In this document: positions 6,508-13,179 of the stretch, in pieces
Numbering within the stretch: position 1 is the first letter of the stretch
Layout of the letters: each line of letters begins with the position of its first letter
Source of the DNA: CAZIKB01 sp964539665
GTDB lineage: Bacteria > Zhuqueibacterota > Zhuqueibacteria > Oceanimicrobiales > Oceanimicrobiaceae
Direction: 5' to 3'
Assembly: GCA_964539665.1 (NCBI GenBank)
Contig: CAZIKB010000155.1
Span: 1 to 13,179, forward strand
DNA: 13,179 nt
Translations under genes and position numbers: made by a program
The notes under the pieces: generated by a model
The model's database searches: none
Told to the model about the DNA's origin: nothing
Seen by the model: only the letters and a program-made list of their open reading frames with translations

Positions 6508-6680
6508 TGCGAGATTATATTTTACCTTGAAGAAAATATTAACTGATTCAGGCGGTTGTGTGTGAAAAAATAACGCCGGTTTAACCTGCAAAACCGTTAC
6601 CCCGAAACATTGCACCTAATTCTAAATTTATCTACTAAACTTGAGATGAAGGACGGCGGTTTGGTCAGATAGCTTTTAAA

Positions 6681-6719
6681 CAAAAAAACTGGGACATGAA
6701 AATAATGATATGCCCCAGT
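6681..6719 (-). terminator. Intrinsic terminator for the minus-strand operon
   Basis: Read on the minus strand, ACTGGGGCAT (6719-6710) pairs with ATGTCCCAGT (6697-6688) with a single mismatch around a 12-base loop, and the stem runs into a T7 tract (6688-6682). It lies about 50 bp past the stop of the arylsulfotransferase-like gene and so closes the five-gene run. It could also slow transcription coming from the permease on the plus strand, but there the T tract is poor (TTCATT). Confidence 0.85.
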
Positions 6720-6767
6720 TCATTAGTATTTAATCGGTTTATAATTTTGAAAAGTGGTCATAAAATA

Positions 6768-8477
6768 CTATTTTTGCAATATCATCTGTTTAGTTTCGCT
6801 AAATGAACCAATGGTGAGCGTGTAAAAATATGATCCGCTGGCGAAAGTCTTAGCATTCCAGTCAAAATGGTAGTTCCCAGCAGGCAGGTGCTTTTCTATC
6901 AATGTAGCTACCTGTTCTCCCAGAATATTAAATATTTTCAAAGTCGTATGACCAGCCTCATTCAAGATGAAGGAAATGGTCGTGCCAGGATTAAACGGAT
7001 TAGGATAATTCTGTAACAACGTAAATTGCAGAGGAACTTCTCCTGAAGGATATTCGATATTTGTCGGATATCTTTCAATCGGTTCTCCGGGCGACAAATC
7101 ACGTCCTGTGAATCCAGCATAAGTCGGTGCATAACGGCGAATTTTAAAAACCATATTTTTGGATCCAGCAGTGGAACTGCCTTGAGTTAGTGGCCCATCC
7201 TGTCCAACCGGATTTATATAATGCCAAACAATATCTTTATCCGGATTGACTTCGAAGAAAATGCCATTGGCACCGCTGCAAATAAGTGTATTGCCATTAG
7301 GCAGCCGCTGGACACCGGATATGTTTTGGGAGTAAAAATCAGTGGGATTTTCGGCTGTATAAATCCATAATTGTTCTTCAGGACCGTATGCCGAACCAAG
7401 TGTGAAAGAATAATTGCCAACACTGTCAACGGGAGGTACGATTTCATCAACTGTGGAATAATTCCGGCGTGTCCCGTTATTAAAAATCAGAATGTTTCCC
7501 TCACCCGGGCTCCCGGATTCTATCCACTGTGCATCATGCTGACCATATAACTTCATATCACTGATATCACCAGCATCATAGGTCTGTGGATTACCCCATC
7601 GATAAAGAATATCACCGCCTTTCCCATTGTTACCACCTGCATGGCTGGCAGCTTCTTCTGTAGTGGTGCTGTGATCGATCACCCAAATTTCATTAAAATT
7701 ATGGACACTAAGTATAATCTGGTTAAAGGTCTGGTTATAAGCCACCGAATTGGTGTGATGCCAGTCAGCTTTTGCAGTATTTGTATTTAACACAAAATTT
7801 AGATCGATCAATTCAGGGTGATCACCTACCACACCATAATTCAGTTTAGATGAGTCATAATCCTGTACCAGGTGATCCCAAACATGCCATTCCCAGATAA
7901 TTGTTCCCCCAGTGGCGCCATCCGGTTCAACTTCAACAATATAATCCGGCCAAAGAGAACCATCTTTCAATATATTTGGATTACGTCCTGCAGCAATAGC
8001 TTCATCTTCTGTTTTTAATTCCCAGGCAATAATTAGGACGTTACCATTTGGTAGTATTTCTACATCATGATGCTGACAGTACTCGCTGCCTGAATAGAGA
8101 TAATCCCAGGCAACTGTGCCATCCCAATCAATCAACTGCACACGTCCTCCACTGCCGCCTGCAGTAAAGGTTTGATTATTTACATTGGCAGTTCTAAGCA
8201 GATTGCCGTTTTCTAAAAGATAAACTGACTGTCCTGGTCTGTAACTACTTTCCCAGGAGTGGACAAGAAGCCCGTCATTATCAATCAAATAAGTTGTGTT
8301 GCTAGTGTTTGGTGCAAACAGTGTGTAATCCTCAAAAGCGAGTGAATCTTTCATAAGTAGACCCACGGTTGGATCAGGATATGTCTGTGCCCAATTATCC
8401 TCGCATGTTAAAAAAGTCATTACTAACAACAAAGGGAAGCAGCAAAATCTAATTTTTCTATGTGCAGTTTGTATCAT
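6768..8477 (-). CDS. Arylsulfotransferase-like beta-propeller with T9SS sorting domain
   Basis: A secreted protein of 569 residues resembling the arylsulfotransferase (ASST) family, which moves sulfate between phenolic compounds through a histidine intermediate on a six-bladed propeller. Family-like features are repeated blade motifs (LIDWDGTVAWDY, EVEPDG...IIWEWHVWDH, LPNGNTLI, EVNPDKDIVWHY) and conserved histidine sites QHHDVEILPNGN (135-146), DWHHTNS (238-244), YGQHDAQW (311-318), with Arg337-Arg338 nearby. I place the start at 8477, not the TTG at 8522, because AAGGAG lies ten bases upstream and a signal peptide (about 10-30) then begins properly. The last 85 or so residues are a T9SS type A sorting domain (QNYPNPFNPGTTISF to TKQMILQK), so the protein is probably carried across the outer membrane. 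It ends in TAG. Sulfotransferase activity is inferred. Confidence 0.78.
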   Translation of the reverse strand: MIQTAHRKIRFCCFPLLLVMTFLTCEDNWAQTYPDPTVGLLMKDSLAFEDYTLFAPNTSNTTYLIDNDGLLVHSWESSYRPGQSVYLLENGNLLRTANVNNQTFTAGGSGGRVQLIDWDGTVAWDYLYSGSEYCQHHDVEILPNGNVLIIAWELKTEDEAIAAGRNPNILKDGSLWPDYIVEVEPDGATGGTIIWEWHVWDHLVQDYDSSKLNYGVVGDHPELIDLNFVLNTNTAKADWHHTNSVAYNQTFNQIILSVHNFNEIWVIDHSTTTEEAASHAGGNNGKGGDILYRWGNPQTYDAGDISDMKLYGQHDAQWIESGSPGEGNILIFNNGTRRNYSTVDEIVPPVDSVGNYSFTLGSAYGPEEQLWIYTAENPTDFYSQNISGVQRLPNGNTLICSGANGIFFEVNPDKDIVWHYINPVGQDGPLTQGSSTAGSKNMVFKIRRYAPTYAGFTGRDLSPGEPIERYPTNIEYPSGEVPLQFTLLQNYPNPFNPGTTISFILNEAGHTTLKIFNILGEQVATLIEKHLPAGNYHFDWNAKTFASGSYFYTLTIGSFSETKQMILQK

Positions 8478-8481
8478 TAGT

Positions 8482-8544
8482 TTATAACTCCTTATTAGTG
8501 GCCCTATGAAAATTTGTATCAAATGACCAGTGGTTGTTTTTCAT
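8482..8544 (-). CDS. Possible 20-codon leader peptide before the sulfotransferase-like gene
   Basis: An ATG at 8544-8542 with AAGGA nine bases upstream opens a 20-codon frame (MKNNHWSFDTNFHRATNKEL) ending in TAA at 8484-8482, four bases before the main ATG. Its last codons overlap the AAGGAG ribosome-binding site of the main gene, which would allow translational coupling. Its start and ribosome-binding site lie in the loop of the 13-bp inverted repeat, and its codons 3-7 run through the 3' arm. Such a short frame can arise by chance, and no amino-acid run typical of attenuators is present. Confidence 0.25.
   Translation of the reverse strand: MKNNHWSFDTNFHRATNKEL
8487..8493 (-). promoter_or_regulatory. 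Ribosome-binding site that decides the sulfotransferase-like start
   Basis: On the minus strand AAGGAGT precedes the ATG at 8477 by about ten bases. The upstream alternative TTG at 8522 has no comparable site, so the shorter protein is preferred. Confidence 0.75.
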
Positions 8545-8577
8545 CTTCTTAAATCCTTATTTTTCAACCACTGGTCA
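8524..8577 (-). promoter_or_regulatory. Perfect 13-bp inverted repeat in the leader of the last operon gene
   Basis: TGACCAGTGGTTG (8524-8536) and CAACCACTGGTCA (8565-8577) are exact reverse complements around a 28-base spacer. The element lies in the 155-bp gap between the DUF1566-T9SS gene and the sulfotransferase-like gene. There is no T tract directly after it on the minus strand, so it is a poor intrinsic terminator. A processing or stability hairpin between cistrons, or an operator, fits better. The loop holds a ribosome-binding site and ATG of a possible leader peptide. Confidence 0.7.
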
Positions 8578-8632
8578 GATTGATTTAAACTAAATTAGTA
8601 TTATATGTACATTCTCTTCTGGTCATATGATA

Positions 8633-10126
8633 TTATTTTAAGAGAATCATTTGTTTTGTTATGGTGATTTCTCCAGCAGTTAATGTATAAAAATACGATC
8701 CACTTGAAAGCTTTTTAGCATTCCATGTGAATTCATGATTTCCCTGCGAAAGCTCTTGGTCAACCAGCGTGGTGATTAGTTGCCCGGCAGTGTTAAAAAT
8801 TTTAAGCGACACCTGATTTGCGGCAGGCAAAGCAAACCGAATGGTAGTTGACGGATTAAATGGATTTGGATAGTTCTGCCCCAATTCATACTTTTCTGGT
8901 AGCAAATCTTCATTTTCACCAACACCAGTTGCCGCATCTGCATTTCGCACCAGGCGCACATAATTATAGATACGAATCACATCGCCCTGGGGACCGTGAC
9001 CGTAGGGATAGTCATCGGGATTACCAGCTTTCGGATCGCTTCGTTGAGCACCGGCGCCGTGCACATCCTGTAAATCGTAATTCCCTGAATTTGGTGGCGT
9101 TTCCATAAAACCTAAAGCTTCACCGAAACAAACAGCTTTGTTTGGCATGGGGCCATCAACGTGTGTCGTTGACGCCCAATAAAATGGATAATTGTCGTTT
9201 CCACCTTCATCAGCAATAACAGGAATTTCAAACAATGGTGAGATCGCTGCTGAGTTTGTATAAGATAGTGATCGCTCATAATCTACAATGCTCTGGAGCT
9301 CTTTTGCATTGGGCAAACGCCAGTCATTATATCCCAGGTGATTTTCTTTGTTTTTTGCTTCTACCCAGTTTAGAGCTTCTTCCCAGTTCATTCCTGCGCT
9401 GCTGCCGGCTTTATCCCACGTGAGTCCGGTTGCATTGTCAGTAATGGTGCCGTTGCCGTTATCAACAAAATCATTTATTCCGTAATCAGTTCTGCCCCTG
9501 ACCAGTTTTATTTCAAAATCCTTGAACGTAGGATAGCCTTTTATTCTTCCGTCAACAAAATTGACTCCGAACATGGTTTCATTACCACCCATGGTTGTAC
9601 CTTTATAAATAGTACTTGTGGCATATTGGGCGTCAATAAATCTTTCACCAGGATTCACAGCGCCGCCGAATCTGAAATCAAAATAATCTGTATCCAGATA
9701 TGGTATGGATGATGCTTCTGACATCCCAGTTTTTCCGCTGAAAAGAATCAAAGAATAAAGCTCTTTGATGGTTGGGAGGCGCCAGTCCGAATAACCAGAC
9801 AGTGTAGATGTATCGGCATATGCAACACATTCCTGGTAAGTATATTTATCATCCGGTAAGGACTTTTGCCACATTAATCCTGTAACCAGATCCGTGATGG
9901 TACCGTCGCCGTTATCCTGGTACTGCGGCTGATAGCCGTCGAATTGAGCATCCTGTCCGTAAAAAGCTTCACCGGGAGACGGGGTTGTGATTTCAGTGCT
10001 GTTGCTGTAAAACTTTTGCTGACCTGTATCGACTATTTTATAAGTCTGTGCATTGACGGCACCAATCCACAACATAAATAGTATGGAAAGAAATACCCAG
10101 GTTCTGTGATAAATTGTCCGTTTCAT
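8633..10126 (-). CDS. Secreted protein with two DUF1566 domains and a T9SS sorting domain
   Basis: A 497-residue protein with a signal peptide (MKRTIYHRTW then a hydrophobic core; likely cut after GAVNA, residue 26). It has two tandem DUF1566 (PF07603, also known as the Lcl C-terminal domain) units. The first starts at DNGDGTITDLVTGLMWQKS (71-89) and has SGYSDWRLPTIKEL. The second starts at DNGNGTITDNATGLTWDK (about 222-239) and has LGYNDWRLPNAKELQSIVDY, later HGAGAQRSDPK and IRIYNYVRLVRN. In Legionella Lcl this domain takes part in binding host glycosaminoglycans; here the ligand is unknown. The last 85 residues (QNYPNPFNPSTTIRFALP to TKQMILLK) form a T9SS type A sorting domain, so it is expected to be secreted or surface-attached. 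The start has GAAGGAG upstream. It lies 12 bp after the LTxxQ gene, whose TGA overlaps this ribosome-binding site. It is a paralogue of the DUF1566 lipoprotein upstream. Confidence 0.88.
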   Translation of the reverse strand: MKRTIYHRTWVFLSILFMLWIGAVNAQTYKIVDTGQQKFYSNSTEITTPSPGEAFYGQDAQFDGYQPQYQDNGDGTITDLVTGLMWQKSLPDDKYTYQECVAYADTSTLSGYSDWRLPTIKELYSLILFSGKTGMSEASSIPYLDTDYFDFRFGGAVNPGERFIDAQYATSTIYKGTTMGGNETMFGVNFVDGRIKGYPTFKDFEIKLVRGRTDYGINDFVDNGNGTITDNATGLTWDKAGSSAGMNWEEALNWVEAKNKENHLGYNDWRLPNAKELQSIVDYERSLSYTNSAAISPLFEIPVIADEGGNDNYPFYWASTTHVDGPMPNKAVCFGEALGFMETPPNSGNYDLQDVHGAGAQRSDPKAGNPDDYPYGHGPQGDVIRIYNYVRLVRNADAATGVGENEDLLPEKYELGQNYPNPFNPSTTIRFALPAANQVSLKIFNTAGQLITTLVDQELSQGNHEFTWNAKKLSSGSYFYTLTAGEITITKQMILLK

Positions 10127-10138
10127 TTTTGCACTCCT

Positions 10139-11419
10139 TCACTTTATGATAGTATTTGAGTATTTAAATAAAAAATCGGTGTTTACTATATCCGGCATGA
10201 CGATTGGCTGAGAATATAAAAAAGCGCCGTCGGGGGGCAGGTAGCCAATGGCTTCCACAAGATTTTGCAATTCATCGCGCTGTGTATCGCTCAGTGAAAC
10301 GTGGACCGCCGCAAATTGTGTGGCGTAATGATAAACAATGGCTCCATCTAAATTACCGTATTGTTCCGCCAAATCCATCACAGCCACGCTGTCAATGGTT
10401 GATTCACTCATAAAGCGGCGCAGTTCGGTGGAAATATCCCGACGCCGCTCCACAATTGCGTAAAGATCATCTTTCTGTGTATCAACCAGGCCGGTCACCA
10501 GGTCTTTTTGCGATTCGGTTAGCACTTTAAGAAAATCCTCACCGGCAAGGGCAGTCAGTTGCTCGTCAATCGTGTAATCGGGATTGCCCATGGCCGGCCA
10601 GTCTTTCAGATAAAAGGAGCCGAAATAGGTGCCCTGACGCTAAGGGCAAAAATAGGTGTCGGCTTCAACGGACCCGGCATACCAACTATACATTTCGCTG
10701 GCATAAGTCATCACCGCCACGTTAACATCATGAGACAGGTTGAGCGGTTTTATTGGATCGGACAGGGTACTGTCCCAGTTTCCCACGCCATTCAGCGCTG
10801 TTAATTCAGCAAAAGCAGCATTCTGTTCCGCCGATAGTGAACGCACGATACCACCGAGCAGTTGTGCCCGATCGTAGCTGATCTGTCCGTCGATGCGGTA
10901 GAGCATTGCCGAATATTCCATGACCATCCCTTTGTCCAGCCCACTGCAGCCTGCGGGCAGGTCACTTTCAAGTAAACGGCGAAAAGCTTTCATTAAGAGG
11001 AAGTGTTTATAGGAGTATTCGTTGATCAGGTTCACCTGTTCCTGCGCCCGATCCACCATTTTATTTATCTGTTCATCTGTCAGAATATACAGAACATTGA
11101 AGGCTATAATGGTAACAAAATCGGTATTGTGTCCCATTTCCGTCGGATCGTTGTCGCGCAGGTACTGGAAGCCGGAAAAGTCAGCTACCTTGCCCGGCGG
11201 TAGAAAGGACTGCGCGCCGAGGTTGTTGGTTAAAAAGGCCAGGCCATCGAAGGCGATGGTGTTTTGCTGTCCGCCATCAGACAGGGTCCGATCAATTGTG
11301 TATTCATCAGTGTTGGTGATTTCCGGTTCGGTTATAGAGATACTTTTTTCTGAGCAGCCCGGTCCGATTAAGGACAGGCCGAACAATGCCATAAACATTA
11401 GTTTTAGTTTAAGTTTCAT
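10139..11419 (-). pseudogene. LTxxQ-repeat lipoprotein-like gene interrupted by an in-frame TAG
   Basis: Two frames (11419-10640 and 10591-10139) are in the same register and form one 427-codon gene broken by TAG at 10642-10640. The junction reads ...TYFCP-stop-RQGTYFGSFYLKDWPAMGNP... and nothing like a new ribosome-binding site precedes ATG 10591. The N-terminus is a lipoprotein-like signal (LIGPGC, Cys22, not an ideal lipobox). The protein has two similar halves with four LTxxQ-type motifs: LTDEQ (113), LSAEQ (195), LTESQ (300) and LSDTQ (376). These recall the Spy/CpxP periplasmic chaperone family, although the protein is far longer. I expect a glutamate (GAG) at the stop position, one transversion away. 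TAG is a normal stop elsewhere in the window, so global recoding is unlikely. It lies 19 bp after the DUF1566 lipoprotein gene. Confidence 0.72.
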
Positions 11420-11438
11420 TTTTGTCGCCTTTCTAAAT

Positions 11439-12686
11439 TTAATTTATATCTCGAACGCAGCGGACATAATTGAAAATCCTTATTGCATCACCCTGTGGCC
11501 CGTGGCCAGTCGGGAAATCACCTGGATCCCCCATTTTGGGATCGCTGCGTTGAGCCCCGGCTCCGTGCACGTCTACCCAAACAGGAGCATAGCCCATCGC
11601 CCGACCGAAACTTACATAAGCAGCATATCCACCGGAAACAGTTGACCAGTTAGCATGTGTGGTGCTGGTCCAGTAGCTGGCAAAATCTGCCTGACCGGCC
11701 TCATTGGTTATTTGGGTACAGATAAAAAGTGGATCGATAGCCGCAGAACTTGTTGTTCCCGGCGAGCGTGTATAATCAACTATACTTTGCAATTCTTTTG
11801 CATCCGGCAGTCGCCAATCGGAATATCCTGCATATTCTAAGTTCTCAGCATAGCTCAGGGCATCTTCCCAGATTAGGGCTGAACGGCTGTCGTTTTGCAT
11901 CCACATTAATCCGGTGGCATTATCGGTGATAGTGCTGTCACCATTATCTGTAAAAGAATTTATTCCATATTCCGTGTTTCCACGCACATACATTACAAAG
12001 AAGGTTTTTTCGCCAGGTCCAAAAGGCATGGTTAATCCATAACCTTTTATTCGTCCGTCGGCAAAATTAACTCCGAACAGCAATTCTGCATCAACATACA
12101 TAGATGAAGATGCATATTGTGCATCAATAATGCGTTCTCCGGCATCTGTATCACCATAGGCAAAATCGAAGTAATCGGTATCAATAAATGGCACTAATCC
12201 ATCTGTTGAGGTTCCTTCGTATCCACTTGGGTCCACTCCACTGAATATGATAAGCGAATACAGCTCCTTGATTGTCGGCAATCTCCAATCATTATAGCCC
12301 GCCAGATTAAAACTTGCAGCACCAGAAAAAGCTTCATCGTAAGTCATTTTGTCTGTCGCGTTAATATCCCCGTCTCCATCTGTATCGGGGCTTTTTTGCC
12401 ACATCAGGCCAGTTACCAAATCTGTAACTGTTCCATCGCCGTTTTCCTGATATTGCAGCTCGTTTCTTGTGTGTTGAGCGTCTTGTCCATAAAATGCATT
12501 TTCTGATGAAGGAGCTGAAATTTCCGATGAATTATCATAGAATGCTGTTTGGTTGGTACTCACCACGGGATAACCAGTTATATTCGGTAGGTTATTATTT
12601 GTAGTTTCGACAGATGTCGGTGATTCACTGCATGCCAAAAATAAAAGCAGTGAAAAAGTGAGTATGACAATTTTATATGTTTTCAT
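11439..12686 (-). CDS. DUF1566 lipoprotein with two domains and an EF-hand-like loop
   Basis: A 415-residue protein with a probable lipoprotein signal (LLLFLAC, Cys19, then SES), so it is likely anchored in a membrane rather than exported by T9SS; it has no sorting domain. It has two DUF1566 units. The first is ENGDGTVTDLVTGLMWQKS (81-99) with LAGYNDWRLPTIKEL. The second is DNGDSTITDNATGLMWMQN with YAGYSDWRLPDAKELQSIVDY, HGAGAQRSDPK and IRIFNYVRCVRD at the end. Between them and the paralogue downstream there is strong block-by-block similarity (e.g. FYGQDAQ, DTDYFDF, FGVNFxDGRIKGY). An insertion DTDGDGDINATD (101-112) fits the DxDxDGxI calcium-loop pattern and is absent from the paralogue. 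It lies 37 bp after the Spy-like gene. Ligand and role are unknown. Confidence 0.88.
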   Translation of the reverse strand: MKTYKIVILTFSLLLFLACSESPTSVETTNNNLPNITGYPVVSTNQTAFYDNSSEISAPSSENAFYGQDAQHTRNELQYQENGDGTVTDLVTGLMWQKSPDTDGDGDINATDKMTYDEAFSGAASFNLAGYNDWRLPTIKELYSLIIFSGVDPSGYEGTSTDGLVPFIDTDYFDFAYGDTDAGERIIDAQYASSSMYVDAELLFGVNFADGRIKGYGLTMPFGPGEKTFFVMYVRGNTEYGINSFTDNGDSTITDNATGLMWMQNDSRSALIWEDALSYAENLEYAGYSDWRLPDAKELQSIVDYTRSPGTTSSAAIDPLFICTQITNEAGQADFASYWTSTTHANWSTVSGGYAAYVSFGRAMGYAPVWVDVHGAGAQRSDPKMGDPGDFPTGHGPQGDAIRIFNYVRCVRDIN

Positions 12687-12723
12687 GTTTTTATTCTCCT
12701 GTTAAAGAATAGGTTCAAAATTA

Positions 12724-13140
12724 TTAGCGTCTTGGTTTTTGTTGGCCGGGTCGCGGACCGCGGTTTTTCATAAATTTCTCGAACTCCGTTTTCTGTTCAT
12801 CAGTGAACAAAGCTTTAAGCTGCTCTTCAAATTCCTTCCTAAGAGAATCCATCGCCTGGCGTTCCTTATCCCTGGTTTCCTTATGTTTCTTCATCAATTG
12901 CCCGGCCTCTTTAAAATGTGCGAAGTGCATTTTTGCGACCTGTCCTTTTTGTTCCCCGGAAAGCGAAAGCGTATTGGCCAGCTCGTCCACCATCTGTACG
13001 ATCCGGCTGGAATCCGGCGGCATGGGCGGACGTGGTTGCTGCGGTGGTTGAGAGTATAAGCTGCTTGTGGCAAAAAAAGCACAAAATATGATGGTAAGGG
13101 CTATTATGATTGATTTGAATTGCGTGTGTCGAGTAGACAT
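12724..13140 (-). CDS. Spy/CpxP-like small periplasmic protein
   Basis: A 138-residue exported protein with a signal peptide (hydrophobic 10-27, likely cut near YSQ, 29-31). A proline-rich spacer (QPPQQPRPPMPP) is followed by a highly charged helical region with two LTxxQ-type motifs, LSGEQ (60-64) and FTDEQ (112-116). It ends in a basic Gly/Pro/Arg tail. Size and layout fit the Spy/CpxP/LTXXQ group, small periplasmic proteins that act as ATP-independent chaperones or stress sensors in enterobacteria. The start has AGGAG seven bases upstream. It is the first gene of the run visible here; only 39 bp upstream are in the window and no clear promoter can be named. The same motif type recurs in the longer gene two positions downstream, which suggests a shared folding or stress theme. 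Confidence 0.82.
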   Translation of the reverse strand: MSTRHTQFKSIIIALTIIFCAFFATSSLYSQPPQQPRPPMPPDSSRIVQMVDELANTLSLSGEQKGQVAKMHFAHFKEAGQLMKKHKETRDKERQAMDSLRKEFEEQLKALFTDEQKTEFEKFMKNRGPRPGQQKPRR

Positions 13141-13179
13141 AATATGACTCCTATATTAATACACGTACATTAAGACAAT

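Noticed and set aside
6577..6596. Hairpin CGGTTT/AAACCG after the permease gene as its terminator
   Set aside because: Only six base pairs and no T tract after it; not supportable as a terminator.
8477..8522. Longer N-terminus for the arylsulfotransferase-like protein from TTG at 8522
   Set aside because: The extension puts 15 residues before a normal signal peptide and lacks a ribosome-binding site; ATG 8477 has AAGGAG.
8611..8647. 8-bp inverted repeat ATTCTCTT/AAGAGAAT at the end of the DUF1566-T9SS gene as a terminator
   Set aside because: AT-rich arms, a 21-base loop and no T run on the minus strand make a terminator unlikely.
10169..10183. 15-base match (TAAAAAATCGGTGTT) to both permease leaders at about 1164 and 4000
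   Set aside because: It lies inside the C-terminal codons of the LTxxQ gene and is AT-rich; similarity does not extend to either side, so it is probably chance.
10642..10642. Genome-wide reassignment of TAG (e.g. pyrrolysine)
   Set aside because: The arylsulfotransferase-like gene and the small antitoxin-like gene end in TAG at sensible positions, so TAG acts as a stop here.

Overview
The window looks like a chromosomal segment of a Gram-negative bacterium from the Fibrobacterota-Chlorobiota-Bacteroidota side of the tree, most like Ignavibacteria, Calditrichota or KSB1-type lineages. Two proteins end in a type IX secretion (T9SS) type A sorting domain with the 'QNYPNPFNP' signature common in those groups. 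The ABC permease has the 'LKIAFRNLFKHKGYSFINITGL' type of start seen across them (inference from family style, not a taxonomic test). Base composition is uneven: sampled lines give roughly 22-32% GC in the toxin-antitoxin and beta-propeller part, and 45-50% in the right-hand operon.

Left half (1-4128): an accessory, partly decayed island. It holds a PIN-domain toxin gene with a poor 5' end, followed on the minus strand by a 56-codon putative antitoxin. Next comes a 73-codon fragment of an ABC permease that keeps its own leader. Then there is a ParE/RelE-Phd toxin-antitoxin pair, flanked by two short remnants that look like the 3' end of a group II intron. Last is a secreted beta-propeller-like gene split by a frameshift at an A9 tract. 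The permease fragment and its leader (about 1154-1520) are a direct repeat of about 3990-4346, the leader and start of the intact gene.

Middle (4129-6507, plus strand): an intact 792-residue MacB/FtsX-type ABC permease. No ATPase gene is in view.

Right half (13140 down to 6768, all minus strand): a run of five envelope or secreted-protein genes. In order of transcription they are a Spy/CpxP-like small periplasmic protein, a DUF1566 lipoprotein, a lipoprotein-like LTxxQ-repeat protein interrupted by an in-frame TAG, a DUF1566 protein with a T9SS sorting domain, and an arylsulfotransferase-like beta-propeller with a T9SS sorting domain. The first four are 12-37 bp apart. The last sits behind a 155-bp leader with a perfect 13-bp inverted repeat and a possible 20-codon leader peptide, and a good intrinsic terminator follows it. 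The gene set suggests one cell-surface or secretion-stress module; its physiological role is not known to me.

No rRNA, tRNA or CRISPR array was recognised, and no intact insertion sequence or transposase gene was seen.
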